Below are positions 23,211 to 31,947 of a stretch of 64,000 bases of DNA, piece after piece. The position numbers and the translations under genes are program-made. Below the pieces are notes generated by a model. It saw only the letters and a program-made list of their open reading frames with translations. It was not told where the DNA came from and made no database searches. This DNA is from an uncultured Pelagibacteraceae bacterium. GTDB lineage: Bacteria > Pseudomonadota > Alphaproteobacteria > Pelagibacterales > Pelagibacteraceae. Numbering within the stretch: the first letter of the stretch is position 1; every line of letters begins with the position of its first letter. The stretch lies in contig CACNRH010000002.1 in NCBI GenBank assembly GCA_902622825.1, forward strand, positions 1 to 64,000. The letters are read 5' to 3'.

Positions 23211-23957
23211 ATGCAATTAAGTGAAGAAAATAAAAGAGAAATTAAATTTCACGACGAGCTTCAAAGTAAAGATAAGGCCAGATTTGAAAATAGATTTTAT
23301 AAAGCTTTGGCAAACATGTTTTCTGATTTCGACGTTCAGATAAGGCAAAATTGTAAAAATAAAAAAATATTAGATTTTGGGTGCGGAATTGGTAACAATT
23401 TGGAAAAAGTATTAAAGTATAGCCCAAAAGAAATTACTGCAGTAGATATTTCTAAAGTATCTTTGGAAAAAGCAAAAAGAATAATTGGAATTGACAAATC
23501 AAAAAATATAAATTTTGTTAATGACAATTGTGAAAAACTTTCTTTTGTCCCTGGTAGCTTTGAAGTAGTTTATGGTTCTGGCATCCTTCATCATCTAAAA
23601 TATGAACTGGCTTTAAAGGAAATCTCAAGAGTTTTAACAAACAATGGAAAGATAATATTTATTGAACCACTCGGCACAAATCCTGTAATAAATTTTTACA
23701 GACGTTTAACCCCAAAATCTAGATCTGTTGATGAACATCCTTTTCTAGAAACTGATTTTTCAAACTTTGAAGCTTACTTTAAAGATGTTAAATTAAAATA
23801 CTACGGATTTTTGACACTTATTTTTTTCTTCTTTTACAAAGACCCAAAAAATTCTTTAATTTTCCACTTTTTATCAAACTTAGATCAAAAACTATTTAAA
23901 TATAAAATTTTTCAAAAATTTGCTTGGTCAGTGTTGATTACTGGTGTCAAAAATTAA
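23211..23957 (+). CDS. Class I SAM-dependent methyltransferase
   Basis: A 248-residue protein with a Methyltransf_11-type Rossmann domain. Motif I is ILDFGCGIGNN (about residues 49-59), an acidic residue (AVDIS) follows on the second strand, and the post-motif is VVYGSGILHHL. The C-terminal third contains a hydrophobic stretch, LIFFFFYKDP, suggesting membrane or lipid contact. It starts immediately after the pgsA stop, so lipid or quinone methylation is possible but unproven. Its stop codon lies on a TTAA shared with ilvE. Confidence 0.72.
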   Translation: MQLSEENKREIKFHDELQSKDKARFENRFYKALANMFSDFDVQIRQNCKNKKILDFGCGIGNNLEKVLKYSPKEITAVDISKVSLEKAKRIIGIDKSKNINFVNDNCEKLSFVPGSFEVVYGSGILHHLKYELALKEISRVLTNNGKIIFIEPLGTNPVINFYRRLTPKSRSVDEHPFLETDFSNFEAYFKDVKLKYYGFLTLIFFFFYKDPKNSLIFHFLSNLDQKLFKYKIFQKFAWSVLITGVKN

Positions 23958-24841
23958 GCAGCTGTTTTTTTTCTTACTAGACTTTGATAACTATCACTCA
24001 AATCTTTTATAGTTTCGCAAACAACAAATTTATAATTTCCAATAAGAGAAACTGGAGTAAGTTCAGCTGCAGTACCAGTTAAAAAGCATCCTATAAAATC
24101 TTTCATCTCCTCGGGTTTAATTTTTCTTTCGATAACCTTGATATTTTTAGACTTAGCAATCTTAATAATTTCTCTTCTCGTAATTCCATCTAAAAAAGAA
24201 TCTGGTATTGGAGTATGCAGTTCGCCATTTTTAGTTTTAAAAAAAATATTTGCACCTGTTGCTTCAGCAATATTTTCCTCGTGATCTAACATTAGCGAGT
24301 CCGAATACCCTTGGCTCTCTGCTTCATGTTTGGATAGAGTGCAAATCATATATAACCCCGAAGCTTTGGTGTCCCACGGAACCGAATTCGGCGAAGGTCT
24401 TCTCCAAGAAGAAATATTTAGCTTAATACCCTCTATTTTTAATTTTGGATCAAAATAAGATCCCCACTCCCATGCAGCTATAGCAAAATGAGTTTTATTT
24501 TTTTGTGCTGAGATAGCCATCATCTCGCTTCCTCTCCATATCACTGGTCTTACGTAACCATTTTGCACTGACTGAACATTTACAATTTTTTTGCAAAAAC
24601 TGTTTATTTCTTCTAAAGAGTAAGGAACTTTAATACCCATTCTTTTTGCTGAATAAAGCAACCGCTCGTTATGTTCTCTCAATCTAAAAATTTCTCCGTC
24701 ATAAACTCTCTCTCCCTCAAAAACGCAGCTAGCGTAGTGCAGTCCGTGGTTTAAAACGTGAATTTTTGCATTGCCCCAATCAACTAGGTCGCCATTAAAC
24801 CATATTTTTCCAGATCTTTTATCGTAAGGAACAGTATCCAT
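23954..24841 (-). CDS. ilvE: Branched-chain amino acid aminotransferase
   Basis: A 295-residue class IV PLP aminotransferase making Val, Leu and Ile from their keto acids. Typical features are KIWFNGDLVDWGNAKIHVL, the HGLHYASCVFEGERVY segment, the PLP-Lys in the WDTKASGLY context, and EATGANIFFK. The start is set at ATG 24841 (MDTVPYDKR), which gives the usual N terminus; an in-frame ATG 63 bp upstream would consume the divergent intergenic region. Confidence 0.93.
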   Translation of the reverse strand: MDTVPYDKRSGKIWFNGDLVDWGNAKIHVLNHGLHYASCVFEGERVYDGEIFRLREHNERLLYSAKRMGIKVPYSLEEINSFCKKIVNVQSVQNGYVRPVIWRGSEMMAISAQKNKTHFAIAAWEWGSYFDPKLKIEGIKLNISSWRRPSPNSVPWDTKASGLYMICTLSKHEAESQGYSDSLMLDHEENIAEATGANIFFKTKNGELHTPIPDSFLDGITRREIIKIAKSKNIKVIERKIKPEEMKDFIGCFLTGTAAELTPVSLIGNYKFVVCETIKDLSDSYQSLVRKKTAA

Positions 24842-24896
24842 TAATTTAATATAACTTTTTTTTTTATTTAAAAAAGTATATTTGTTATAGTGATAA

Positions 24897-24911
24897 GTCA
24901 ACATAACTGAC
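24897..24911. promoter_or_regulatory. Short inverted repeat before the MarR gene
   Basis: GTCA (24897-24900) and TGAC (24908-24911) form a short inverted repeat in the spacer shared with divergent ilvE, just ahead of the MarR ATG at 24916. Self-binding is common for MarR regulators, so this is a candidate operator, but four-base arms are weak evidence. Confidence 0.2.
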
Positions 24912-24915
24912 CAAT

Positions 24916-25356
24916 ATGAAAAATTTACTTTATCTAAAAGATGAACAAATAAAAGAGTTTATACAGCTATTGTTTTATGCCTACAGGGAAACTTTCTCTG
25001 ACCCTAAGGAGATACTGTCTAAAAATTACTTTGGGCCCGCTCATCTACGGGCTTTAAATCTAATAGAGAGTAATCCTGGCATTAGCTTAAGTGAATTAAT
25101 CTATAAGTTAAAGGTAACAAAACAAAGTTTAAATAGAGTTTTGCGTGACTTAATAAAATCAAAAATGATAAAGCAAATAAAAGACGAAACTGATACTAGG
25201 AAAAAAAAATTATATCTTGATGTTGAGGGTAAAGTATTTTTTGACTCGGTTTACGACAAACAAAAAAAAAGGATTTTCAATGCATTAAAGAGTTCCAATT
25301 CGGACTCGGTTATTAAGTTTAAAGAGGTTTTAAAAAAAATTATTAATGGAAAATAA
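24916..25356 (+). CDS. MarR-family transcriptional regulator (PetP-like)
   Basis: A 146-residue winged helix-turn-helix protein: HLRALNLIESNPGISLSELIYKLKVTKQ is the recognition region and DETDTRKKKLYLD the wing. It overlaps the following OmpR-type response regulator by 11 bp. The MarR plus response-regulator pair is known in alphaproteobacteria as petP-petR, first described next to the bc1 genes in Rhodobacter. The petABC genes lie 7 kb downstream here. The role is inferred from context. Confidence 0.72.
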   Translation: MKNLLYLKDEQIKEFIQLLFYAYRETFSDPKEILSKNYFGPAHLRALNLIESNPGISLSELIYKLKVTKQSLNRVLRDLIKSKMIKQIKDETDTRKKKLYLDVEGKVFFDSVYDKQKKRIFNALKSSNSDSVIKFKEVLKKIINGK

Positions 25357-26020
25357 ACCACATATATTAGTTGTAGATGACGATGATAAAATAAGAAATC
25401 TACTTAAAGAATTTTTAAATACTCACGAATTCTATGTAACAACGGCATCAGATGCAGAAGATGCAGAAAAAAAAATGGGTCATTTCAAATACGAAATATT
25501 AGTTTTAGATGTCATGATGCCAGGTATGGACGGTTATCAACTTACTAAAAATATCAAAAAGAAATCAAAAGTTCCAATTATTTTATTAACGGCTAAAGGA
25601 GAGGTAGAAAACAGAATAAAGGGCCTAGAGTTAGGCGCAGATGATTACCTTGGTAAACCATTTGAGCCTAAAGAATTATTGCTAAGAATTAAAAATATTA
25701 TTAATAAAAACAAAAAGATCAGTGTAAATATTACTCATAAAGTTGGATCTGCAGATATAGATTTGAATAAAATGTTTATCAAATTACTAAATAAAACGAA
25801 AAAAATTAACGCAAGTGAAAAAAAGGTTCTGGTTGAAATGTTAGCAAATCCTGGAAAAACATTTTCGAGACAGCAGATTGCAAATATTTCAGGGATATCT
25901 CAAGAGAGATCAATAGACGTTATGATTACTAGATTAAGGCAAAAAATTGAAATCGAGCCAAACAAACCGAAATTTTTACAAACTATAAGGGGTGAGGGAT
26001 ATGTTCTCTGGATTAAATAG
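25346..26020 (+). CDS. OmpR-family response regulator (PetR/OmpR-like)
   Basis: A 224-residue two-domain regulator. The receiver has the acidic pocket Asp11-Asp14, phospho-acceptor Asp55 in LDVMMPGMDG, the conserved Thr in LLTAKGE and Lys in GKPFEP. The C-terminal winged-helix domain contains VMITRLRQKIE and the typical final IRGEGYVLW. It is flanked by a MarR regulator and a histidine kinase with overlaps on both sides, so all three are one coupled regulatory unit. Confidence 0.9.
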   Translation: MENKPHILVVDDDDKIRNLLKEFLNTHEFYVTTASDAEDAEKKMGHFKYEILVLDVMMPGMDGYQLTKNIKKKSKVPIILLTAKGEVENRIKGLELGADDYLGKPFEPKELLLRIKNIINKNKKISVNITHKVGSADIDLNKMFIKLLNKTKKINASEKKVLVEMLANPGKTFSRQQIANISGISQERSIDVMITRLRQKIEIEPNKPKFLQTIRGEGYVLWIK

Positions 26021-27320
26021 ATTGATTAAATTCCTGTTGCCTAAAAGACTTTTTTATAGATCATTAATTATTGTTGCTGCACCAACAATAATTTTACAAT
26101 TAATAGTTACTGTTGTTTTCTTTGACAGTATATGGATAAAAGCAAATAAGGGCATGACTAGATCACTTGTATCAGAATTAAAAACACTAACAGATGTTTA
26201 TAAAACTAATAATGAAACTCAAATAAAATTTATAACAGAAACTTATAAAAAAAATTTTGATTACGTAATTAATGTATTAGATGAAGAGATAGGTTTAGGT
26301 AACTTTGAGAGAAAATATAGTCCGATGGATAGATCTTTAAGAAGGGAATTAAAGTCAACTTTTGGTAGTGAAAATTATTGGTTTAATACAATAAGCTATC
26401 TCGATGTTGTTGAAGTAAAAATTAGATCTGGGGATAGAGTATTACAATTTTTTTTTCCAAAAGAAAAAATTGCGACTTCCTCAGTGCGGCTGTTTATTTT
26501 ATGGATAACTTTGCCTTCAATTTTATTAATAACAATAGCTATTATTTTTTTAAAAAATCAAACAAAACCAATAGTCAATTTATCTAAGGCTGCTGAGAAA
26601 TTTGGAAAGGGAGAATATATAAATGAATTTCATGCTTCCGGGGCTTCAGAGATAAGAAAAGCATCGTATGAGTTTGACAGAATGGTCAAAAGAATTAATA
26701 GACATTTAAATCAGAGGTCTGAGATGCTTTCTGGAATTAGTCACGATTTAAGGACTCCTTTAACCCGTTTAAAACTACAATTGGCAATGATTAAAGATGA
26801 AAAACTTTCGAAAAAAATGTCTGAGGATATAGATGAAATGGAAAAAATGTTAAATGATTACCTTCAATTTGCAAAAACTCAAACAAAGGAAGATTTCGCT
26901 AAAGTTAATCTGATTGATCTAATAAAAGGAATAGTAAAAATTTCTAATACAAACAATATTCAATTTGATTATAAAGACAGTATATTTATAAATGGTAGGG
27001 AAAATGCTTTAAAAAGATGTTTTCAAAACATACTAGAAAATGCTCTTACATACGGGGAAAAAGTTAAGATTAGTTTAAAAGAAACTTCCAACAGAGTCGC
27101 TATCACTATTGAGGATGATGGTCCTGGAATTCCTTCTGAACAATTTAAAAATGTTTTTAAACCTTTTCATAGGTTAGATAAAAGTAGAAGTATGAATAAA
27201 AAAGGCGTAGGTTTAGGCCTTGCGATAGTTGAGGATATTGTAAATTCACATGGTGGAAACATACAGTTATCAAAAAGCCAACTTGGTGGTTTATTGTTTA
27301 AAGTATCACTTCCTTCTTGA
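26001..27320 (+). CDS. EnvZ-like sensor histidine kinase
   Basis: A 439-residue membrane kinase: TM1 (about residues 20-43), a ~120-residue periplasmic domain, TM2 (about 165-185), HAMP linker, then the H-box SGISHDLRTPLTR with His248, N-box (NILENALTYGE) and G-boxes (DDGPGIP, GVGLGLAIV). ATG 26001 is favoured over GTG 25992 because a GGTGAGGG ribosome-binding site ends 2 bases before it. Expected partner is the overlapping OmpR-type regulator. The signal sensed is unknown. Its 3' end overlaps convergent ubiK by 15 bp. Confidence 0.9.
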   Translation: MFSGLNRLIKFLLPKRLFYRSLIIVAAPTIILQLIVTVVFFDSIWIKANKGMTRSLVSELKTLTDVYKTNNETQIKFITETYKKNFDYVINVLDEEIGLGNFERKYSPMDRSLRRELKSTFGSENYWFNTISYLDVVEVKIRSGDRVLQFFFPKEKIATSSVRLFILWITLPSILLITIAIIFLKNQTKPIVNLSKAAEKFGKGEYINEFHASGASEIRKASYEFDRMVKRINRHLNQRSEMLSGISHDLRTPLTRLKLQLAMIKDEKLSKKMSEDIDEMEKMLNDYLQFAKTQTKEDFAKVNLIDLIKGIVKISNTNNIQFDYKDSIFINGRENALKRCFQNILENALTYGEKVKISLKETSNRVAITIEDDGPGIPSEQFKNVFKPFHRLDKSRSMNKKGVGLGLAIVEDIVNSHGGNIQLSKSQLGGLLFKVSLPS

Positions 27321-27542
27321 TTTTGTTTTTTTCTTTAAATTTTTTATAATCTTATCTTGTTTCTCTACTAATCTCTTGAGTTGAATAAAATCTTCTTTTC
27401 TTACCAATTGTAAATCATTTATTATTTTTTCCTTTTTAAATTTTAGATTGGTAATAATCTCTTTTTTTAAATCATCTGAGCTTAAAATCCCGTTTTCAAT
27501 AAAATCAGATATAAGTTTCATTATTTTTTGATAGTTTTGCAT
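27306..27542 (-). CDS. Accessory factor UbiK family protein
   Basis: A 78-residue helical protein matching the BMFP/UbiK family (DUF526): LQLVRKEDFIQLKRLVEKQDKII is the conserved C-terminal coiled coil, followed by a basic tail. UbiK assists the ubiquinone-synthesis lipid complex in Enterobacteria; alphaproteobacterial members are assigned by homology only. It is a stand-alone minus-strand gene divergent from lgt. Confidence 0.65.
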   Translation of the reverse strand: MQNYQKIMKLISDFIENGILSSDDLKKEIITNLKFKKEKIINDLQLVRKEDFIQLKRLVEKQDKIIKNLKKKTKSRRK

Positions 27543-27586
27543 ATATTAACTAATAAAATATTATCAGTTATGTTATAAAATCTCAA

Positions 27587-28381
27587 ATGTATACACACAA
27601 TTTAGACCCGGTTTTGTTCAGCATTTACTTCCTAGAAATCCGTTGGTACTCATTAGCTTATATAGCAGGTATAACATTAGGTTGGTGGTATGCCAAAAAA
27701 ATATGTTCGTTTTTAAACAAAAGTAAAAATGTTCCAATTAAGGGTGAAGAATTTGATAATCTTATTTCTTATTTAATCGCAGGAATTATTGTTGGTGGAA
27801 GAATAGGTTATGTAATATTTTATAATCCTGGATTTTATTTATCTAATCCCATTGAAATATTGAAAATTTGGAAGGGCGGCTTGTCTTTTCACGGAGGTTT
27901 AATAGGTATAACAATATCAGTTATTTTTTTTTCAAGAAAAAATAATCTGAATACTTTAATGTATTTAGATGTAATAGCTTGTGTTGCGCCAATAGGTTTA
28001 TTCTTAGGAAGAATCGCTAATTTTATTAATAGTGAATTGATCGGTAAACCAACACAATTTTTTCTAAACGTAATTTTTCCAGAAATTGATGAATTACCAA
28101 GACATCCTTCTCAAATTTATGAAGCCCTTTTAGAGGGTGTAATTCTATTTTTTATTTTAAATTTTTTGATCTATAGAAAAAATTATGAGATAGGTATAAT
28201 ATCATCCTACTTTCTTATGTTTTATGGCTTATTCAGAATAATCTCAGAATTTTTTAGAGAGCCTGACGCTCATATAGGTTATTTATTTTATAGTATCTCA
28301 ATGGGTACAGTTTTAAGCGTGTGTATGATGATAGTGGGTCTTGGCTTATACGAGAAAGTCAAAAATGGATATAAAAAGTAA
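27587..28381 (+). CDS. lgt: Prolipoprotein diacylglyceryl transferase
   Basis: A 264-residue polytopic inner-membrane enzyme that attaches diacylglycerol to the lipobox Cys of prolipoproteins. LSFHGGLIG and GRIANFINSELIG are the diagnostic motifs with the essential His and Arg/Asn residues. N-terminal RWYSLAYIAGI is also typical. The 3' end overlaps the downstream methyltransferase by 17 bp. Confidence 0.95.
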   Translation: MYTHNLDPVLFSIYFLEIRWYSLAYIAGITLGWWYAKKICSFLNKSKNVPIKGEEFDNLISYLIAGIIVGGRIGYVIFYNPGFYLSNPIEILKIWKGGLSFHGGLIGITISVIFFSRKNNLNTLMYLDVIACVAPIGLFLGRIANFINSELIGKPTQFFLNVIFPEIDELPRHPSQIYEALLEGVILFFILNFLIYRKNYEIGIISSYFLMFYGLFRIISEFFREPDAHIGYLFYSISMGTVLSVCMMIVGLGLYEKVKNGYKK

Positions 28382-29396
28382 AATTTTTTATAAGAAATAT
28401 CTTCCGATTGATGAGTTTGTGGAAAAAATCTTATACGATCCACATAATGGTTATTATGTCAAACATAACCCTTTTAATAAACAAGGTGATTATATTACAA
28501 GTCCTAACATCTCTCCTATTTTTAGCGAAATAGTTTCAATATGGATAGTTTCTCTTTGGAACAAATTCGGTAAGCCGAAAAAAATTAATATTGTAGAGCT
28601 AGGGCCAGGAAATGGTGAGATGACAAGAATATTGTCAAGAAGTTTAAAAAAATTTTTAAAAATAAATTCATTTGAGATATTCTTGTATGAAAAAAGTATT
28701 TCTTTAGTAAAACTACAAAAAAAAAGAATCAAAGATCCATGTGTTAAATGGATTAACGATTTTAACAAGATAAAAGGCGGACCAGTGATATTTATAGGTA
28801 ATGAATTTTTTGATGCTGTTCCAGTCAAGCAATTTCAAAAGAAAGATAATGTTATAAAAGAAAAAAACTTATTTTTAGAGGCAAACAAAATAAAAAATAG
28901 ATATCTCAAAATTTCAAAAAATTTAGAGAGATATCTTAATAAATTTAAAACAATTAATTCGAATAAGTTTTTTGAGTTTCCTCTCAAAGGTTTAAAGATT
29001 ATGGACATTATTATAAAAGTAATTAAAAGATTTAATGGAGCAATTTTGTTAATTGATTATGGTTACACCATTAAATCAGAAAAAAGCAGCTTACAATCTG
29101 TCAAAAATCACAAATATAACAAATTATTTAGTAATCTTGGTGACGCTGATATATCTTCGCTCGTAAATTTTAAATTATTAGAGGAATATTTTAAATCTAA
29201 AAAACTAAAAGTTAATAACATAATTGATCAGGGAAAATTTTTAAAAACTCTTGGCATTATTGAGAGAGCTGATATTTTAAGTAATAATATGAATTTTAAA
29301 GATAAAGCAGATTTGTATTATAGGGTAAAAAGACTTATTCATCCTAAGGAGATGGGAAGCTTATTTAAAGTAATTCAAGTTTTTAGTCATAAATGA
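28365..29396 (+). CDS. SAM-dependent methyltransferase, MidA/NDUFAF7 family
   Basis: A 343-residue protein of the DUF185 family. Conserved blocks are the N-terminal DPHNGYY and GDYITSPNISPIFSEI, motif I VELGPGNGEM, and FIGNEFFDAVPVKQF. The mitochondrial homologue NDUFAF7 methylates an Arg of complex I subunit NDUFS2; a role in complex I assembly here is inference. ATG 28365 is used, inside the 3' end of lgt; lgt followed by this gene and then pgeF is a common alphaproteobacterial order. Confidence 0.82.
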   Translation: MDIKSKIFYKKYLPIDEFVEKILYDPHNGYYVKHNPFNKQGDYITSPNISPIFSEIVSIWIVSLWNKFGKPKKINIVELGPGNGEMTRILSRSLKKFLKINSFEIFLYEKSISLVKLQKKRIKDPCVKWINDFNKIKGGPVIFIGNEFFDAVPVKQFQKKDNVIKEKNLFLEANKIKNRYLKISKNLERYLNKFKTINSNKFFEFPLKGLKIMDIIIKVIKRFNGAILLIDYGYTIKSEKSSLQSVKNHKYNKLFSNLGDADISSLVNFKLLEEYFKSKKLKVNNIIDQGKFLKTLGIIERADILSNNMNFKDKADLYYRVKRLIHPKEMGSLFKVIQVFSHK

Positions 29397-29416
29397 AATA
29401 CCTAAACTGAAATTAA

Positions 29417-30166
29417 ATGTATTTTTCCAAAAAATTGAGAGGTGTTAAACATTGTTTTTTTTCTAGGAAAAATGGTATTTCAAAAGGTGTTTATAAAAGT
29501 TTAAATTGTGGTCCAGGATCCAAAGATAAAAAAAAGAATATAAAAAAAAACCTTATCAAAATATCGAAATTTTTAAATATTAAATCAAGGTATTTAAAAT
29601 TAATGCATCAAGAACATAGTTCAAGAATTATTCAAATAAATGCGAATAATATTACGAAAAAAAAATTTCATTCTGATGCACTAATAACAAAATTAAACAA
29701 CGTTGGACTTGGAGTATTAACAGCTGATTGTGTTCCAATTTTACTTTATGACAAACCTAACCAGATTATTGGTTGCATACATGCTGGTTGGAAAGGAGCA
29801 TTTAAAGATATAATTAAAAAAACAGTAATAAAAATTAAAAAAACAAGTATGAAAAAAAATAATATTTCTGCAGCTGTGGGCCCGTGTATTGGGAAAAAAA
29901 ATTATGAAGTTGGTTTTAAATTCAAAATCAAGTTTTTAAAAAAATTTAAAAAATCTTCCAGTTGTTTTAATGAAAAAAATGGAAGGTATTTGTTTGATCT
30001 CAGAAAATTTGTTAACATAAAACTAAGAGAATCAGGAATAAAAAAAATTGATAATATTGCTTTAGATACTTTTAAAAATCACTCAAGCTTTTTTAGCTAT
30101 AGAAGATCAAAACTAAGGGGTGAAAAAGACTATGGTAGATGCATATCTGTCATAAAATTAAATTAA
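29417..30166 (+). CDS. pgeF: Peptidoglycan editing factor/polyphenol oxidase-like YfiH family
   Basis: A 249-residue DUF152/YfiH protein. Metal-binding residues are visible in MHQEHSS, LTADCVPILL and CIHAGWKGAF, with AAVGPCIGKKNYEV closing the site. E. coli homologue PgeF removes wrongly inserted Ser from peptidoglycan precursors; other members act on purine nucleosides or phenols. Very Lys-rich. It follows the MidA-like gene after 20 bp. Confidence 0.85.
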   Translation: MYFSKKLRGVKHCFFSRKNGISKGVYKSLNCGPGSKDKKKNIKKNLIKISKFLNIKSRYLKLMHQEHSSRIIQINANNITKKKFHSDALITKLNNVGLGVLTADCVPILLYDKPNQIIGCIHAGWKGAFKDIIKKTVIKIKKTSMKKNNISAAVGPCIGKKNYEVGFKFKIKFLKKFKKSSSCFNEKNGRYLFDLRKFVNIKLRESGIKKIDNIALDTFKNHSSFFSYRRSKLRGEKDYGRCISVIKLN

Positions 30167-30198
30167 TTGAAAAAAAATCAAAAAAATGTATATATAGT
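30167..30198 (+). promoter_or_regulatory. Possible promoter for prs
   Basis: TTGAAA (30167-30172) directly follows the pgeF stop, and TATATA (30191-30196) or the overlapping TATAGT (30193-30198) lies 18-20 bp downstream. Predicted transcription would begin only a few bases before the prs ATG at 30207, giving an almost leaderless message. The sequence is AT-rich throughout, so chance matches are likely. Confidence 0.3.
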
Positions 30199-30206
30199 AT
30201 TATTTC

Positions 30207-31139
30207 ATGAAAATTCTTTCTGGAACTAGTAACCTTAACCTGAGTAAGGATATCTCTAAATCATTAAAACTGAAATTGGTTAACACTAATATAAAGAGGT
30301 TCGCCGATGGTGAAATATATATTGAGATAAATGAGAACATCAGGGGTAACAGTGTTTTTGTTATTCAGTCAACTTCTAATCCGGCAAATGATAATCTAAT
30401 GGAACTTTTATTAATAATTGATGCATTGAAAAGGTCCTCTGCTAAAAACATAACAGCTGTAATCCCTTATTTCGGCTATGCAAGACAAGATAGAAAGGTC
30501 GTTCCTAGAACTTCCATTTCTGCTAAAGTTGTAGCAAACCTACTTACAAATGCAGGAGCTAGCAGAATTTTAACTGTAGACCTACATGCTGGACAAATCC
30601 AAGGTTTTTTTGATATGCCTGTCGACAATCTATTTACAACTCCTCTTTTTGCTAGATACATAAAAAAAAAGTTGAAGAAAAAAAATTTGATTTGTGTTTC
30701 TCCAGATGTGGGAGGAGTTCAAAGAACAAGAGGGCTTGCAACAAAGATCGCTGCAGATCTAGCAATAATTGACAAAAGAAGACCGGCTCCTGGAAAATCG
30801 AGAGTGATGAACATCATTGGGGATGTTAAAGGAAAAACATGTATCATAGTCGATGATATAATAGACAGTGGAGGCACAATTGTTAATGCTGTAACAGCTT
30901 TAAAAAAATCAGGAGCTGAAGATGTATATGTTTTTACTACCCATGGAGTTCTAAGTGGTGAGGCAGTTAAAAAGATACAATCATCTAAAATTAAAAAACT
31001 AGTAATTACAGACAGTATAGATAATTCCAAAAAAATTAAAAATCATAGTAAAATTGAAGTTTTATCCATATCTAACCTTATGGCAGAAGCAATTAAAAGA
31101 ATATCCAATTCGACATCTGTGTCAGATTTGTTCAATTAA
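30207..31139 (+). CDS. prs: Ribose-phosphate pyrophosphokinase
   Basis: A 310-residue PRPP synthase converting ribose 5-phosphate and ATP to PRPP for purine, pyrimidine, His and Trp synthesis. Motifs: FADGEIYIEINENIRG, PYFGYARQDRK, the metal-binding VDLHAGQIQGFF, and the PRPP-binding CIIVDDIIDSGGT. Full length. The prs-rplY-pth-ychF order downstream is a widespread proteobacterial cluster. Confidence 0.97.
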   Translation: MKILSGTSNLNLSKDISKSLKLKLVNTNIKRFADGEIYIEINENIRGNSVFVIQSTSNPANDNLMELLLIIDALKRSSAKNITAVIPYFGYARQDRKVVPRTSISAKVVANLLTNAGASRILTVDLHAGQIQGFFDMPVDNLFTTPLFARYIKKKLKKKNLICVSPDVGGVQRTRGLATKIAADLAIIDKRRPAPGKSRVMNIIGDVKGKTCIIVDDIIDSGGTIVNAVTALKKSGAEDVYVFTTHGVLSGEAVKKIQSSKIKKLVITDSIDNSKKIKNHSKIEVLSISNLMAEAIKRISNSTSVSDLFN

Positions 31140-31188
31140 TACTTGTTTTATTTTAAAAGTTGAGTTAAATACCCATTCAAAATAAATT

Positions 31189-31941
31189 ATGAATAACTTT
31201 AAAGCTGAAAAAAGAGAAAATACCAAAACCGGTTATACTAATAGTTTAAGAGCTAAAGGATTGATACCGGCAATATTATATGGGGGAAAATTGCCAAATG
31301 AAAATATTTCTGTTGTTAAAAAACAATTTCAAAATATTTTAGATAGTGAGGCTTTTTTATCTTCAGTTTTAGAAATAGAAATTAATGGCAAAAAAGAGAA
31401 AGTTTTACCTAGAGAAGTCTCGTATCATGCTGTTTCTGATGAACCTATTCACATAGATTTTATGAGAATAGTCTCTGGTACTAAAATTATTTTAGAGATA
31501 CCTGTTCGCTTTATTAATCAATCTGAGTCACCGGGATTAAAAAGAGGTGGTGTACTAAACATAGTGAGAAGAAAAATTGAATTAAATTGTCCAGCTGACA
31601 ACATTCCAAAAGAAATTGTGATTGATCTTTCAGGTACAGATATAGGTACGAGTATTAAAATTTCGGCAGTTAAACTACCGGAAAATGTAATACCAACCAT
31701 TACGGACCGGGACTTTGTTGTGGCAACAGTTGCTGCTCCGACAGTAATAAAAGAGCCGGAAAAACCTGCTGAAGCCGCAGCAGAAGGAGCTGATGGAGAA
31801 GCAACTGCTCAAACTGAGGGTGCTGAAGTTAAGGCTGAACAGGGTAAAGATGGTGACGCAGCTAAAAAAGATGAAAAACAAAAAGATGCTGGTGGCGATA
31901 AGAAATCACAAGCAGAAAAAAAACCAGCTGAAAAGAAATAA
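31189..31941 (+). CDS. rplY: 50S ribosomal protein L25/general stress protein Ctc
   Basis: A 250-residue long-form L25 that binds 5S rRNA. The N-terminal L25 domain contains LRAKGLIPAILYGG and a beta-rich C-terminal domain follows. The last ~65 residues are a low-complexity Ala/Lys/Glu tail, compositionally unlike neighbouring genes and locally GC-richer. It sits 49 bp after prs and 6 bp before pth. Confidence 0.94.
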   Translation: MNNFKAEKRENTKTGYTNSLRAKGLIPAILYGGKLPNENISVVKKQFQNILDSEAFLSSVLEIEINGKKEKVLPREVSYHAVSDEPIHIDFMRIVSGTKIILEIPVRFINQSESPGLKRGGVLNIVRRKIELNCPADNIPKEIVIDLSGTDIGTSIKISAVKLPENVIPTITDRDFVVATVAAPTVIKEPEKPAEAAAEGADGEATAQTEGAEVKAEQGKDGDAAKKDEKQKDAGGDKKSQAEKKPAEKK

Positions 31942-31947
31942 TAATTT

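Noticed and set aside
28490-28828. 112-codon open frame opposite the MidA-like methyltransferase
   Set aside because: Shadow of a conserved gene with its own family motifs; no motif in the antisense translation.
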